A DNA stretch of 64,000 nt from Jeotgalibacillus soli (GCF_000829435.1 NZ_JXRP01000009.1:310001-374000); one strand, 5' to 3'; shown: positions 42,506-51,485, numbered from the stretch's first letter. The notes: generated from the sequence alone by a model not told the origin. Numbers and translations: made by a program.

Positions 42506-43324
42506 TTGCAGCTATGGGATGATGAATTAGATGATAATTTTATAGGTGAACTCAATGAAGAAACACTTCAAAAAGTTCAACGAGAACTACAGGTTGATTT
42601 GCCGGAATTATATATTAACGTAATGAAGAAAAGAAATGGATTCTATTTGGTCAAGAAATACTATCCTACAACTATCCCTAATAGTTGGGCCAATAATTCC
42701 GTATATGTTAATGAGTTATACGGAATAGGTGAAGACTCTGGATTAATCGACACAATCTATTTGCGTAAAGAATGGGGTATACGAAGTAAAAAGTTAGTTA
42801 TCATTTCAGCAGAACCTCCTACATTTATTTGTTTGGATTATAGACGCAGAAAAAATCCAATTATTACTTTTATAGATGTTGAAGCAAACCAAGAGATAAA
42901 ATTAGCGAAAGACTTTGAAGAATTTATTAATGGCCTAGTAGAAGAAATTAAAGAACTGGAAGTGGGTCCTTTTGATGATACTTCGCTAACCCGACAACAA
43001 ATAAAGGATTATTACTCCAAAATTGATCACGTAATACTAAAAGGAAAGCCAGCTGAAGTAGACCGGGTTTTTGTGAAAATCCTTTCAACAAATAACGAAT
43101 TAATTCGATATATGGTTGAAAAAATGAGAAAGCACGAAAAGGCAAAAGTTCATTTTAATTTACTTCTTTTTTTATCATGCTGTGCTGAAGGTGAGAATAA
43201 AGGAATTATTGAAGATGATTATTTACTGGATGTATTGAATGAACTTTCCCAAAGTAAAAATAGGGATGTTAGGGAATTTAGTTTGTATAGCTTAAAGGAA
43301 TTACATAAGAGACTTAACATCTAA
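42506..43324 (+). CDS. SMI1/KNR4 (SUKH) family protein
   Basis: A 272-residue protein whose N-terminal half matches the SUKH fold: QLWDDELDDNFIGELNEETLQKVQ, LQVDLPELYINVMKKRNGF (the conserved P-x-x-Y..NGF element), and PTFICLDYRR near residue 120. The C-terminal half is helical and unassigned. SUKH proteins are commonly immunity proteins to secreted nuclease toxins, but no toxin gene is adjacent. TTG at 42506 is placed 10 nt after AAGGAG; a TTG at 42473 without a site is the alternative. Confidence 0.72.
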   Translation: MQLWDDELDDNFIGELNEETLQKVQRELQVDLPELYINVMKKRNGFYLVKKYYPTTIPNSWANNSVYVNELYGIGEDSGLIDTIYLRKEWGIRSKKLVIISAEPPTFICLDYRRRKNPIITFIDVEANQEIKLAKDFEEFINGLVEEIKELEVGPFDDTSLTRQQIKDYYSKIDHVILKGKPAEVDRVFVKILSTNNELIRYMVEKMRKHEKAKVHFNLLLFLSCCAEGENKGIIEDDYLLDVLNELSQSKNRDVREFSLYSLKELHKRLNI

Positions 43325-43685
43325 GGTTTCAGTATTTTCAGCTAACAGGAATGTCACATTAAGATCTATTACCACTTCTTGGGCAGTTTTTTTCCTGTTG
43401 AACTGAATGGGCAAGTTAGAATATTTGTGAATAAATGTACTTAAACTATCGGGTGGCGATTGTGGAAGAAGTTTTTCTTTTTAAACAACTTTATTGTTAT
43501 TTATTTTGAGGGGAAGTGTATTGATGGTTAAAATTATACATCGTATAATTTATTACACCGTTCTATTTTGAACGGTTTTTTGTGTGTTCGGAGAATAAAA
43601 TTAAACAACTTTATTGTAACTTTACATCCCAATATTAAGTACTTAAAAATGTTCATAAAACCAGCCCGAGCATATTCGGCCCGGA
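43325..43685. other. Gene-free stretch with repeat fragments and a mini-transcription unit
   Basis: Contains AACTGAATGGGCAAGTTAG and ACTTAAACTATCGGGTGGCG, related to fragments at about 42380 and 41662. A 15-codon frame at 43524-43571 is followed by a terminator. AAACAACTTTATTGT occurs twice (about 43483 and 43602). No other gene is seen. Confidence 0.45.
43554..43583 (+). terminator. Orphan terminator
   Basis: ACCGTTC pairs with GAACGGT around TATTTT, followed by TTTTTGTG. It has no obvious gene before it, except a 15-codon frame beginning MVKIIHRIIYY with GAGGGG upstream. Confidence 0.75.
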
Positions 43686-44408
43686 CTAAAAATCAATTCG
43701 ATGTCGGTATTTTTGAATTAATTCTTCGTTGTGTTGGCTGCTCCCATCAATATTTCCACTGAGAAAAATAGGCGGAGTAACCCCTTCCTTGTGAAGCGTA
43801 TCAATGACCCCGCTAAAAATGGTGTGCAAAATCGCACTGCCTATAACAGACGAAGCCGGACCAAATGACTGAGCGACTCCTTCCCTGGATAGAATGGCAT
43901 CACCAACTGGAACGTGGTTATCGACTGTAACAGTTACGACATCCTCAAGCCGTTTGCCTGAAAAATGCTTTGAAGGCTGATCTTTATAAGCAAGAGAAAG
44001 AAGACCAACCACAAAGGCATTGTGATTACGGGCAGCAAGCGCTACATCAATGGGTACCGGGTTTCGGCCGGACGTGGATATCACAATGACAGCATCTTCT
44101 TTACGAATATCCAGACTGTGAAGGAAGGACGAGCTAAAATCAGGATCCTTTTCGTTTACAGATGATTGTACTGCACCGTTATGAAGCATAAGAGGCTCAA
44201 CAGCAATCGGTTTTACAGGGACAAGTCCGCCCGCACGGTAATAAGGCTCTTCTGCTAAAAGATGGGAATGGCCGCAACCGAAAAGCTGGACGATACCGCC
44301 TCGCTGAATGCGGTTTGAAATCTCCTCAATGACCTTTTGAATGGTTTCAGTCTCTTTTATTTCGACTTCAGTAAGCAGTGCTTGAACCTTTGCTAAATAT
44401 CCTTCCAT
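43686..44408 (-). CDS. SIS domain protein (UPF0309 type)
   Basis: A 240-residue sugar-isomerase-fold protein with FGCGHSHLLAEEPYYRAGG near the N-terminus, VIVISTSGRNPVPIDVALAA as the phosphosugar-binding motif, and GDAILSREGVAQSFGPASSVIG. It corresponds to UPF0309 proteins of Bacillus relatives. It is the last gene of the nag operon, 17 bp after nagR, so a role on N-acetylated amino-sugar phosphates is likely. It could be an isomerase or etherase-like enzyme; the reaction is not established from sequence. Confidence 0.82.
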   Translation of the reverse strand: MEGYLAKVQALLTEVEIKETETIQKVIEEISNRIQRGGIVQLFGCGHSHLLAEEPYYRAGGLVPVKPIAVEPLMLHNGAVQSSVNEKDPDFSSSFLHSLDIRKEDAVIVISTSGRNPVPIDVALAARNHNAFVVGLLSLAYKDQPSKHFSGKRLEDVVTVTVDNHVPVGDAILSREGVAQSFGPASSVIGSAILHTIFSGVIDTLHKEGVTPPIFLSGNIDGSSQHNEELIQKYRHRIDF

Positions 44409-44425
44409 ACGTTAGATCTCAGCTC

Positions 44426-45151
44426 CTATTGTCTTGAAATATTGCTAATAAATTTATAGCGATCTGCGCGGTAGATGGATTGAACGACTTCAAAGGGAAC
44501 CCCATTTTGTAAATAGCTGAGACGTTCAATCAATAATACAGCAGAAGGAACTGAAATATGCAAAAGCTCTGCTTCATCCTCAGTTGCGTTAGCCGCTTCA
44601 ATTCCTTGAGTTGCACGGCCAATTGTTTGTTTCTTTACTCCTTCGACAAAGGAGTAAAAAGAACCTTGAAGGATTGCCTCATTCAACTCTGGGAAAAGCT
44701 TAATTGGAATATAGGTCTTTTCAATCGCCATTGGTTTGGCATCAGCATATCTAATTCGTTGTACGATGTATACCTCATCTGATTCATTCAGAGAAAGCTT
44801 GCGTGCAATATCTGATGAAGAAGGAGCGGTCGTAAAGCTTAAAAGCTTACTGCTAGGCTCCATTCCTCTTGCCTTCATATCCTCTGTAAAGCTGGTCATT
44901 CCTAACAAAGGCTGTTCAATTTTGTGCTCAGCAACAAAAGTTCCTCGGCCTTTTTCACGATACAATAAGCCGCTGCTTACTAAATTTAATACGGCTTGAC
45001 GAACAGTCATGCGGCTGACGCCATACATTTCTGAAAGCTCACGCTCGGATGGTATGGAATCTCCTGAAGAGAATTCATCTTGCTTGATACGAAGCTTAAT
45101 GTCTTCCTCGATTTGGTAATACATTGGTAACGGTGATTGTTTATCTACCAT
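44426..45151 (-). CDS. nagR: GntR/HutC family repressor NagR (YvoA)
   Basis: A 241-residue regulator. The winged helix (about 8-75) contains SIPSERELSEMYGVSRMTVRQAV, and the UTRA effector domain starts near residue 90 (LGMTSFTEDMKARGMEPSSKL). It closely follows B. subtilis NagR/YvoA, which releases DNA on binding GlcN-6-P or GlcNAc-6-P. A NagR-type operator is found at 49116-49131 in front of nagP. The gene lies 20 bp after nagB. Confidence 0.9.
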   Translation of the reverse strand: MVDKQSPLPMYYQIEEDIKLRIKQDEFSSGDSIPSERELSEMYGVSRMTVRQAVLNLVSSGLLYREKGRGTFVAEHKIEQPLLGMTSFTEDMKARGMEPSSKLLSFTTAPSSSDIARKLSLNESDEVYIVQRIRYADAKPMAIEKTYIPIKLFPELNEAILQGSFYSFVEGVKKQTIGRATQGIEAANATEDEAELLHISVPSAVLLIERLSYLQNGVPFEVVQSIYRADRYKFISNISRQ

Positions 45152-45171
45152 GAGTCTTCCAACTTTCTTTA

Positions 45172-45900
45172 TTATTCCATTTCTTTATATGCCTCTTTAT
45201 CCACAATTAAGGTGACATTCGGGTGTCCGTATAAAGCGGAAGCGGGAAATGCCTCATTTGCTTCTCCTGTAAGAAGTCGTTGGATCGCCGCTGCTTTTTT
45301 GGCACCTGAAGCGAGCAATAAAATATGCTTGCTTTTTAAAATAGATTTGATTCCCATCGTAATGGCGTGAGTGGGGACGTCCTCAGGGGAAGAGAAAAAA
45401 CGGGCATTTGCTTCTCTTGTAGAATGGGCAAGCTCAGTTATATGAGTAATTCCTGCAAATGAGCTTCCAGGTTCATTAAAGCCAATATGTCCATTTTGAC
45501 CAATCCCCAACACTTGTATATCCGGAGGTCCGACCTCGTCAATCACTAATTCATATCGCTTGCATTCATCTAGCAGGGAAGAGGCGTCACCACTAGGGAT
45601 ATGGGTCTGTTTCAAAGGGATATTTATATGATTAAACAAACGTTTGTTCATGAAAACATGATAGCTTTGAGGGTGATGTTTGTCTAATCCAACATATTCA
45701 TCCAGATTCAACGTATGAACATGCTTGTAGGACACATCTCTTTCACGGTGGCCTTGAATCAACTCCTCATATAAACCAAGAGGAGTGCTGCCAGTTGCCA
45801 AACCCAGAACGGAACCGAGTTTTGTTTGAAGCTGCTCCTCAATGATTTTGGCGGCTTCTTTGCTCAGTGCTTCATAATGATCGGCTACGATAATGTTCAT
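45172..45900 (-). CDS. nagB: Glucosamine-6-phosphate deaminase NagB
   Basis: A 242-residue isomerase/deaminase that converts glucosamine-6-phosphate to fructose-6-phosphate and ammonia. Motifs: LGLATGSTPLGLYEEL (phosphate site), LDEYVGLDKHHPQSY with the catalytic Asp, and GIGQNGHIGFNEPGSSF with the catalytic His/Asn loop. ATG at 45900 has AGGAGGAG upstream and overlaps the nagA stop by 4 bp. Confidence 0.95.
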   Translation of the reverse strand: MNIIVADHYEALSKEAAKIIEEQLQTKLGSVLGLATGSTPLGLYEELIQGHRERDVSYKHVHTLNLDEYVGLDKHHPQSYHVFMNKRLFNHINIPLKQTHIPSGDASSLLDECKRYELVIDEVGPPDIQVLGIGQNGHIGFNEPGSSFAGITHITELAHSTREANARFFSSPEDVPTHAITMGIKSILKSKHILLLASGAKKAAAIQRLLTGEANEAFPASALYGHPNVTLIVDKEAYKEME

Positions 45901-47084
45901 TGGAAAAGCTCCTCCTTTTGGTAGCTGATTTTGCCTCTGCAAATGGTATGCTGCACGGTCCATTTTTGATCGAGCAAAACGAGATCAGCATCCTTGCCGA
46001 CAGTAATACTACCTTTACGGTCATATACACCAATTTGTTTGGCTGCATTGGAGGAAGTGATTTTCACAAGCTCTTCCATGGATAAATTCGTTTGTGATTT
46101 CATATTCTTAATCGCATCCTGAAAGGTTAAAATACTGCCAGCAAGCGTGCCGTCCTTGAGCCTTGCTTCATTACCAGCAACGAACACCTCCTGGCCGCCC
46201 AAATCATAGGTACCGTCAGGAAGTCCTTTTGCCCGCATCGCATCTGTTATAAGGATGGTTCGGTCCGCTCCTTTTATTGAATACGCAAGCTTTACTGCTT
46301 CTGGATGGATATGAACGAAATCAACAATCATTTCAATTATCAGTTCATTGTGTAAAAATGCAGCCCCAACCACGCCTGGCTCACGATGATGAAGCCCGCT
46401 CATTTGGTTGAAGAGATGAGTGATATGACGGGCGCCTTGATTAATCGCTTCTTTCACTTCAGCACTTGTCGCGTTTGAATGACCGATCGAAGCGACGACA
46501 TGCTGATCTGCTGCGTATTTGAAAAAGGCTTGTCCACCGTCTGTTTCGGGAGCAGCCGTTACAAGTCTTATCTTTTCACCACTCGCTTTTTGCCATTGAT
46601 CGAAAAGTACGGCATTTGGTGCAATAATATGCTCTAGAGGCTGAGCTCCGGCTTTTTTGCTTGAAATAAAAGGACCTTCAAGGTGTATGCCGAGTATTTC
46701 AGCCTGCCCATGATCTGGCTGTTCGTTCATATAATGACCCGCCATCATCAATGCTTTCGTGATGGCTTCTTTGGATTGGGTGATAGTGGTGGCAAGAAAG
46801 CTTGTTGTCCCTTCTTTTGGAAGAGTCTGAGCCATTCCAGCCAATGCTTCTTTGGTTGCATCCATCACATCATGTCCTGCAGCACCGTGAATATGAAGAT
46901 CAATAAAGCCGGGTACAAGCGTCCAGTTTTTTCCGGTGCCGTCGAGTACGAGGTCGGCCTTTTGCTCCAGCTTTTCAGCAATTTCTTGTATTTTCCCGTT
47001 TTGAATAAACAAATCTCCCTGCAAAGATATCCCATCTTCTAATATAATCTTGACATTGGAAATCTTCATTGAATGATCCAGCAT
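45897..47084 (-). CDS. nagA: N-acetylglucosamine-6-phosphate deacetylase NagA
   Basis: A 395-residue amidohydrolase that removes acetate from GlcNAc-6-phosphate. The metal-binding sites are seen as DLHIHGAAGHD, HLEGPFIS (Glu ligand), SIGHSNA, HITHLFNQM and the catalytic Asp in LITDAM. AGGAGAG lies 8 nt before ATG at 47084. It is positioned between nagP and nagB in one leftward operon. Confidence 0.95.
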   Translation of the reverse strand: MLDHSMKISNVKIILEDGISLQGDLFIQNGKIQEIAEKLEQKADLVLDGTGKNWTLVPGFIDLHIHGAAGHDVMDATKEALAGMAQTLPKEGTTSFLATTITQSKEAITKALMMAGHYMNEQPDHGQAEILGIHLEGPFISSKKAGAQPLEHIIAPNAVLFDQWQKASGEKIRLVTAAPETDGGQAFFKYAADQHVVASIGHSNATSAEVKEAINQGARHITHLFNQMSGLHHREPGVVGAAFLHNELIIEMIVDFVHIHPEAVKLAYSIKGADRTILITDAMRAKGLPDGTYDLGGQEVFVAGNEARLKDGTLAGSILTFQDAIKNMKSQTNLSMEELVKITSSNAAKQIGVYDRKGSITVGKDADLVLLDQKWTVQHTICRGKISYQKEELFQ

Positions 47085-47143
47085 TATTCACTCTCCTTTC
47101 AACGGATTAGGGAGAGAGCTTATTCTCTCCGTGACATTTATCT

Positions 47144-49057
47144 TTATTTAAAGGTAACTATTGCAGTTTGGCCAAGCGGCTGCTGGTCTGTTTTAAGTAA
47201 ATGTACTTTTTCTTGAACAAGATTTGTAAAAATAACCGGTGTGACGATGGAAGGGGCATGTTCTTTAATATAGGCAAGGTCAACTTTGATTAATGGAGTT
47301 CCTTGCTGAACAAGCTGTCCTTCCTTGACAAGTGTTTCAAAGCCTTGTCCTTCAAGCTTTACGGTATCAAGACCAATATGAATTAATAATTCAATCCCTG
47401 TGTCCGTTTCAATGCCAATCGCATGTTTGGTAGGGAAGAGGCTTATGACTTTTCCGTTTACAGGGGAAACAAATGTATCGCCTGATGGTTCAATGCCAAA
47501 GCCTTGTCCCATCATTCCTTGAGCAAACACTTCATCAGGTACTTGATCAAGCGGAATAATTTTTCCTTCAATCGGCATCATAAACTCGTCCTCATCCAGC
47601 TGTTTTGCAATGGATACAGTTTTTTCAGCTGGTGCTGATGATAGGGCTGCTGGCTCAGGGTTTCCGTTTTGCACGCGTGTTTTCATCGCATCAGCTAAGA
47701 ATTCTACATTGGTCCCAATAATGACTTGCAAATTTGTTTTGCTGATTCTCATCATTCCACGTGCACCGTGCCGTTTAAGTGCTTTTTCATCTGCTAGATC
47801 GGCATTTTGAACTTGCAGACGTAAACGAGTCGTACAATAGTCGATTGATTGAATGTTTTCTGTACCTCCGAGTGCTTCAATCGTATGGTATGCTCTCACA
47901 TCATAGCCATCCCCGCTTGCAGCGGATGAACTTACATTGTTTTCGGCAAGCTCACTCTCATCTTCACGACCAGGTGTTTTCAGGTCGAGCTTAATGATAA
48001 GGAAGTAAAAAATGATAAAATAAACAGCACCCATTCCTAGTCCGATGAAGATCAGCGTAATCGGATTTTGCGCTAGATTGTAATTTAAAATAAAATCGAT
48101 CACGCCAGCTGAAAAGCCGAAGCCATGTTTTGCATCAAAGGCAAAAGCAATCATCATTGAAGCCCCTGTTAAAAGTGCATGGACGACATAAAGAAGAGGG
48201 GACAAAAACATAAATGTGAATTCAATTGGCTCCGTTACCCCTGTAAGGAAGGCGGTAAGGGCAATACTGATAAAAAAGCCGCCAACTGCAGCTTTTCTTT
48301 CTTTTTTCGCAGTAACATACATTGCTAAGCAGGCTGCTGGCAAACCAAACATCATAACAGGGAAGAAACCTGCAAGAAAAGCTCCTGCATTTGGATCGCC
48401 ATTCAAGAAGCGGTTAATTTCTCCTCTGACAGTTTCCCCTTGTGCATTAATAAAGGTTCCAAAATCGAACCAGATCATTGTGTTGATCACATGGTGCAAT
48501 CCAACAGGAATCAGAAGTCGGTTAAAGAAGCCGTAAGCTCCAACGCCAATCGCACCAGCATTAAGTATCCACTCACCTATGGCATCTATTCCACTTTGAA
48601 CAGGTGCCCATGTGTAGCCGAATAGAGCAGCGAGAAGCACCATTGCCGCCGATGTAATGATAGGAACAAATCGTTTTCCCCCGAAAAAGGCAAGCCAGTC
48701 CGGCAGTTTAATCGCATAAAAACGATTGTAGAGAAGTCCTGCTACAACCCCTGCAATGATTCCCGCAAAAACACCCATACTAATGGAATCATTAATAGCT
48801 GTAATTCCACTTGTTAGCACTAAATAGCCAATCGCTCCAGACATGGCCGCAGCTCCGCTATTATCATGTGCAAAGCCCATCGCAATACCAATTGCAAAAA
48901 TTAAGGCAAGATTGCTTAAAATTCCGTTCCCGGCGGCAGTCATAAATGGTATGTCCAGCATATCTTCATACCCTATACGTACAAGCAAAGCAGCAGCTGG
49001 TAGCGTGGCAATCGGAAACATTAGTGATTTACCGATCTTTTGTAAAAAATTCAGCAT
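47144..49057 (-). CDS. nagP: N-acetylglucosamine PTS transporter EIICBA (NagP/NagE)
   Basis: About 637 residues. The EIIC domain (about 1-370, ten membrane segments; AAAMSGAIGYLVLTSG, PIEFTFMFLSPLLY) is followed by EIIB with the phosphorylated Cys in IDYCTTRLRL (near 415) and EIIA with the active His in ELLIHIGLDTVKLEG (near 570). It imports and phosphorylates GlcNAc. B. subtilis NagP lacks the EIIA part, so the EIICBA fusion here resembles E. coli NagE. The start MLNFLQKIGKS at 49057 is 8 nt after GGGG; ATG 49060 or GTG 49066 are alternatives. Confidence 0.93.
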   Translation of the reverse strand: MLNFLQKIGKSLMFPIATLPAAALLVRIGYEDMLDIPFMTAAGNGILSNLALIFAIGIAMGFAHDNSGAAAMSGAIGYLVLTSGITAINDSISMGVFAGIIAGVVAGLLYNRFYAIKLPDWLAFFGGKRFVPIITSAAMVLLAALFGYTWAPVQSGIDAIGEWILNAGAIGVGAYGFFNRLLIPVGLHHVINTMIWFDFGTFINAQGETVRGEINRFLNGDPNAGAFLAGFFPVMMFGLPAACLAMYVTAKKERKAAVGGFFISIALTAFLTGVTEPIEFTFMFLSPLLYVVHALLTGASMMIAFAFDAKHGFGFSAGVIDFILNYNLAQNPITLIFIGLGMGAVYFIIFYFLIIKLDLKTPGREDESELAENNVSSSAASGDGYDVRAYHTIEALGGTENIQSIDYCTTRLRLQVQNADLADEKALKRHGARGMMRISKTNLQVIIGTNVEFLADAMKTRVQNGNPEPAALSSAPAEKTVSIAKQLDEDEFMMPIEGKIIPLDQVPDEVFAQGMMGQGFGIEPSGDTFVSPVNGKVISLFPTKHAIGIETDTGIELLIHIGLDTVKLEGQGFETLVKEGQLVQQGTPLIKVDLAYIKEHAPSIVTPVIFTNLVQEKVHLLKTDQQPLGQTAIVTFK

Positions 49058-49115
49058 CATTTCCACCCCTTTTATTTTAATAAATTCTGTAAACTAGCGT
49101 ATCACCTTAATGTAT

Positions 49116-49131
49116 AGTTGTCTATACCAAT
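49116..49131. promoter_or_regulatory. NagR operator (dre-type site)
   Basis: On the minus strand ATTGGTATAGACAACT fits the NagR/DasR-type consensus. It lies 59 bp upstream of nagP and beside the MITE-like copy. Confidence 0.85.
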
Positions 49132-49307
49132 TTAACTTCTTTGCCTGTTGATTTTCACTTCAGGCGTTCGCTTTCTGCGGGGCGGTGAACCTTGCAGATC
49201 TCAGCCGCACCTGTGGGTTCTCACTTGTCTCGCTTCATCCCGCAGAAGTATCGCGTCTTCCGCACCTTTCAACACCGTGCAACAATCAATAATGGATTTA
49301 ATATAAC
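49129..49307. mobile_element. MITE-like element, copy 6 (inverted orientation)
   Basis: About 179 bp in the opposite orientation to copy 1. The left end TTTAACTTCTTTGCCTGTTG and right end CACCGTGCAACAATCAATAA..TTAATATA correspond to the two terminal repeats of copy 1, with the core CAGGCGTTCGCTTTCTGCGG between. It abuts the NagR operator and lies in the divergent nagP/deoR-type promoter region. Confidence 0.7.
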
Positions 49308-49424
49308 TATAAATAGATATCTACTTGCATTTTTTAATGAAAAAACTTAAAATAATTAAAAATATGATTTATTTTACTTAATTTATGCAAAATAGACAGC
49401 TTTTAAGGAGGTAATCCTAAAACG

Positions 49425-50201
49425 ATGTACCAAGACGAGCGCTTACGGCAAATTGTTGAGCATCTCTCTTTGCATAAACGAATTTCCATCGATGAAATAT
49501 GCTCATTGTTTGATGTGTCGCGCGATACTGCCAGACGTGATCTTGTAAAGCTTGAGGAGCAAAGAGCAATCATTCGAACAAGAGGAGGAGCCATTTTATC
49601 TTCAAAGAGGCATGAAGTTAAAAATTATCAGTACCGTTTGACAACGGTGTCGGAAGAAAAGAAGAAAATTGGTCAAAAAGCAGCTTCTCTTATTTCGAAG
49701 GGGGAACGTGTGATCCTTGATGCATCAACGACGGTTCAGGCTGCAGCTGAATTTTTGGATGTGGTTGAATGTACGGTCATCACAAATTCAATCAACCAGG
49801 CTGATATCCTTTCGCAGCATTCGACTCTCCGCATTCATTTAATGGGAGGAGAGCTTGAGAAGGAGCATCGTTTTCTTTACGGGGCTTCTGTCGTTGAACG
49901 CTTGTCTCATTACCATGTAGAGAAAGCATTTATCGGGGTGGTTGGGATTTCGGAAAACGGATTGACGATAGCCCATGTTGAGGACGGTATTGTGAAACAG
50001 CAAATGATGAAACAGGCGGAGCAGGTCATTGTACTGGCCGACCATTCCAAATTTGGTGTAACCGATTTTTTTCAATTCGCCACGCTAAAGGATGTGGATA
50101 TGCTGATCACCGATCAAATTCCCCCAGATTCTTTTATTGAAATGTTATCAGCATACAATGTAGAACTGATCGTTACGGAGGAGGACGAAATAGATGATTA
50201 A
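49425..50201 (+). CDS. DeoR/GlpR family transcriptional regulator
   Basis: A 258-residue repressor. The N-terminal helix-turn-helix (ISIDEICSLFDVSRDTARRDLVKLE, wing IIRTRGGAIL) is followed by the DeoR sugar-sensor domain (VILDASTTVQAAAEFL, FIGVVGISENGLT, VIVLADHSKFG). GGAGG lies 11 nt before ATG. It is divergent from nagP and overlaps the HAD phosphatase gene by 8 bp, so the two should work together in control of a phosphorylated sugar. Confidence 0.9.
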   Translation: MYQDERLRQIVEHLSLHKRISIDEICSLFDVSRDTARRDLVKLEEQRAIIRTRGGAILSSKRHEVKNYQYRLTTVSEEKKKIGQKAASLISKGERVILDASTTVQAAAEFLDVVECTVITNSINQADILSQHSTLRIHLMGGELEKEHRFLYGASVVERLSHYHVEKAFIGVVGISENGLTIAHVEDGIVKQQMMKQAEQVIVLADHSKFGVTDFFQFATLKDVDMLITDQIPPDSFIEMLSAYNVELIVTEEDEIDD

Positions 50202-51072
50202 ATTAATTGCCATTGATTTGGATGGAACGCTTTTAAATAGCCAGAATGAAATTAGTGATGAAAACAAAACAGCGATTAAGCAAGCGCAAAAAGCTGGAAT
50301 AGAAGTTGTAATTGCAACAGGGAGAGCACATTTTGATGTGCAGGAAATTTTTAAGGATACAGAGATTTCAACGTGGATTATTGCAGCAAATGGTGCAACA
50401 ATCCACAGCCCGGACGGCAAGCTGTTTTCCTCGGTGCCAATTGATAAAGAGACGGCTCTTCAGGCGATTGCGTGGCTGGAAGAGGAAGGTTATTATTACG
50501 AAGTCTTCAGTAATGAAGCCATTTACACGCCTCAAAAGGGACGTGAGCTTCTGGAAATTGAAATGGACCGAGTGAAAAGTGCGAATGAAGATGTTGATCG
50601 AGCAACCCTTGAAGAAGCGGCAGCCAAGCAATACAGCCAATCCGGTTTCTCATTTATCTCTTCTCCGAAGGAACTGGAGCCAGCTTCCATCGATATCTTT
50701 AATATTCTCGCATTTTCTTTTCATCAGGAAAAGCTGAATAAAGGTTGGGAGAAATTTAAAGGAAGAGATGATTTAACGTTAGTTACGTCCGCTCATCATA
50801 ACTTTGAGCTCGAGCATAGCCAGGCTTCAAAAGGACATGCGTTAACAAGGCTTGCATCCAACTTCAATATACCGTTGCATGAAACGATGGCGATTGGCGA
50901 CAGTATGAATGATTTTTCAATGATGGCTATTGCAGGCAAACGTGTGGCCATGGGAAATGCGCGTCCCGAGATTCAGCATATTGCAGATGAAATTACACTG
51001 CGAAATGATGAGCATGGCGTTGCAGAAGCACTAAAGAAAATATATGCAGAAAAAGCATCGGCTCCCTTTTAA
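50194..51072 (+). CDS. Cof-type HAD-IIB sugar phosphatase
   Basis: A 292-residue HAD phosphatase with motif I AIDLDGTLLNS, motif II IATGRAHF, a C2B cap (about 85-195), Lys in QASKGHALTRL, and motif IV GDSMNDFSMMAIAG. The start overlaps the regulator gene, and GGAGGAGG precedes it. Probably dephosphorylates sugar phosphates that accumulate when the neighbouring pathway is overloaded; the specific substrate is unknown. Confidence 0.9.
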   Translation: MIKLIAIDLDGTLLNSQNEISDENKTAIKQAQKAGIEVVIATGRAHFDVQEIFKDTEISTWIIAANGATIHSPDGKLFSSVPIDKETALQAIAWLEEEGYYYEVFSNEAIYTPQKGRELLEIEMDRVKSANEDVDRATLEEAAAKQYSQSGFSFISSPKELEPASIDIFNILAFSFHQEKLNKGWEKFKGRDDLTLVTSAHHNFELEHSQASKGHALTRLASNFNIPLHETMAIGDSMNDFSMMAIAGKRVAMGNARPEIQHIADEITLRNDEHGVAEALKKIYAEKASAPF

Positions 51073-51098
51073 TAACGAGGTAGTCGATGCTTTTTACA
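51049..51098 (+). terminator. Terminator overlapping the end of the HAD gene
   Basis: AAAAAGCATCG pairs with CGATGCTTTTT across about 24 nt; the left arm lies inside the last codons. Confidence 0.65.
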
Positions 51099-51485
51099 TG
51101 GATGTCCTAGTTTTGTGAACGTGAAGCCACTCCAAACCGTTCGGCTGAAAAGGGGATTTGATTAAAACGGTGCTTGAAAAACAATGTGTAATATTTTCTC
51201 CATCATCGTGATGCTCTTTAAACGTTACGACAACCATCTTTTCATCTTCATGATGCCTCTCCATTTCATCAATTGTAAACCTTACATAATCGTGCCGGCC
51301 GTATTGTCTCCGCATCGCCCGAATCATATTGCCGCGGTCAACGTGATGACCGCTTGGAGTCAGCCGCTATGTAAGATGCCTTCTAATCTTTCAAATACTT
51401 CCGGGGTGTCTGGCAGGGTACCTTGAAACCATTCCTCAAAAAATTCATGAATTTCGATAATTTCTATTTCCCATAATGAGCGCAT
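51094..51485 (-). pseudogene. Frameshifted DUF4440-like (NTF2 fold) protein gene
   Basis: An N-terminal part from 51485 reads MRSLWEIEIIEIHEFFEEWF..RLEGILHSG and stops at TGA. In another frame TPSGHHVDRGNMIRAM continues into MERHHEDEKMVVVTF, CFSSTVLIKSPFQPNGLEWL and HVHKTR at the end. The order matches DUF4440/SnoaL-like proteins, so the gene lost its frame by a small deletion near 51355-51375. Confidence 0.6.
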
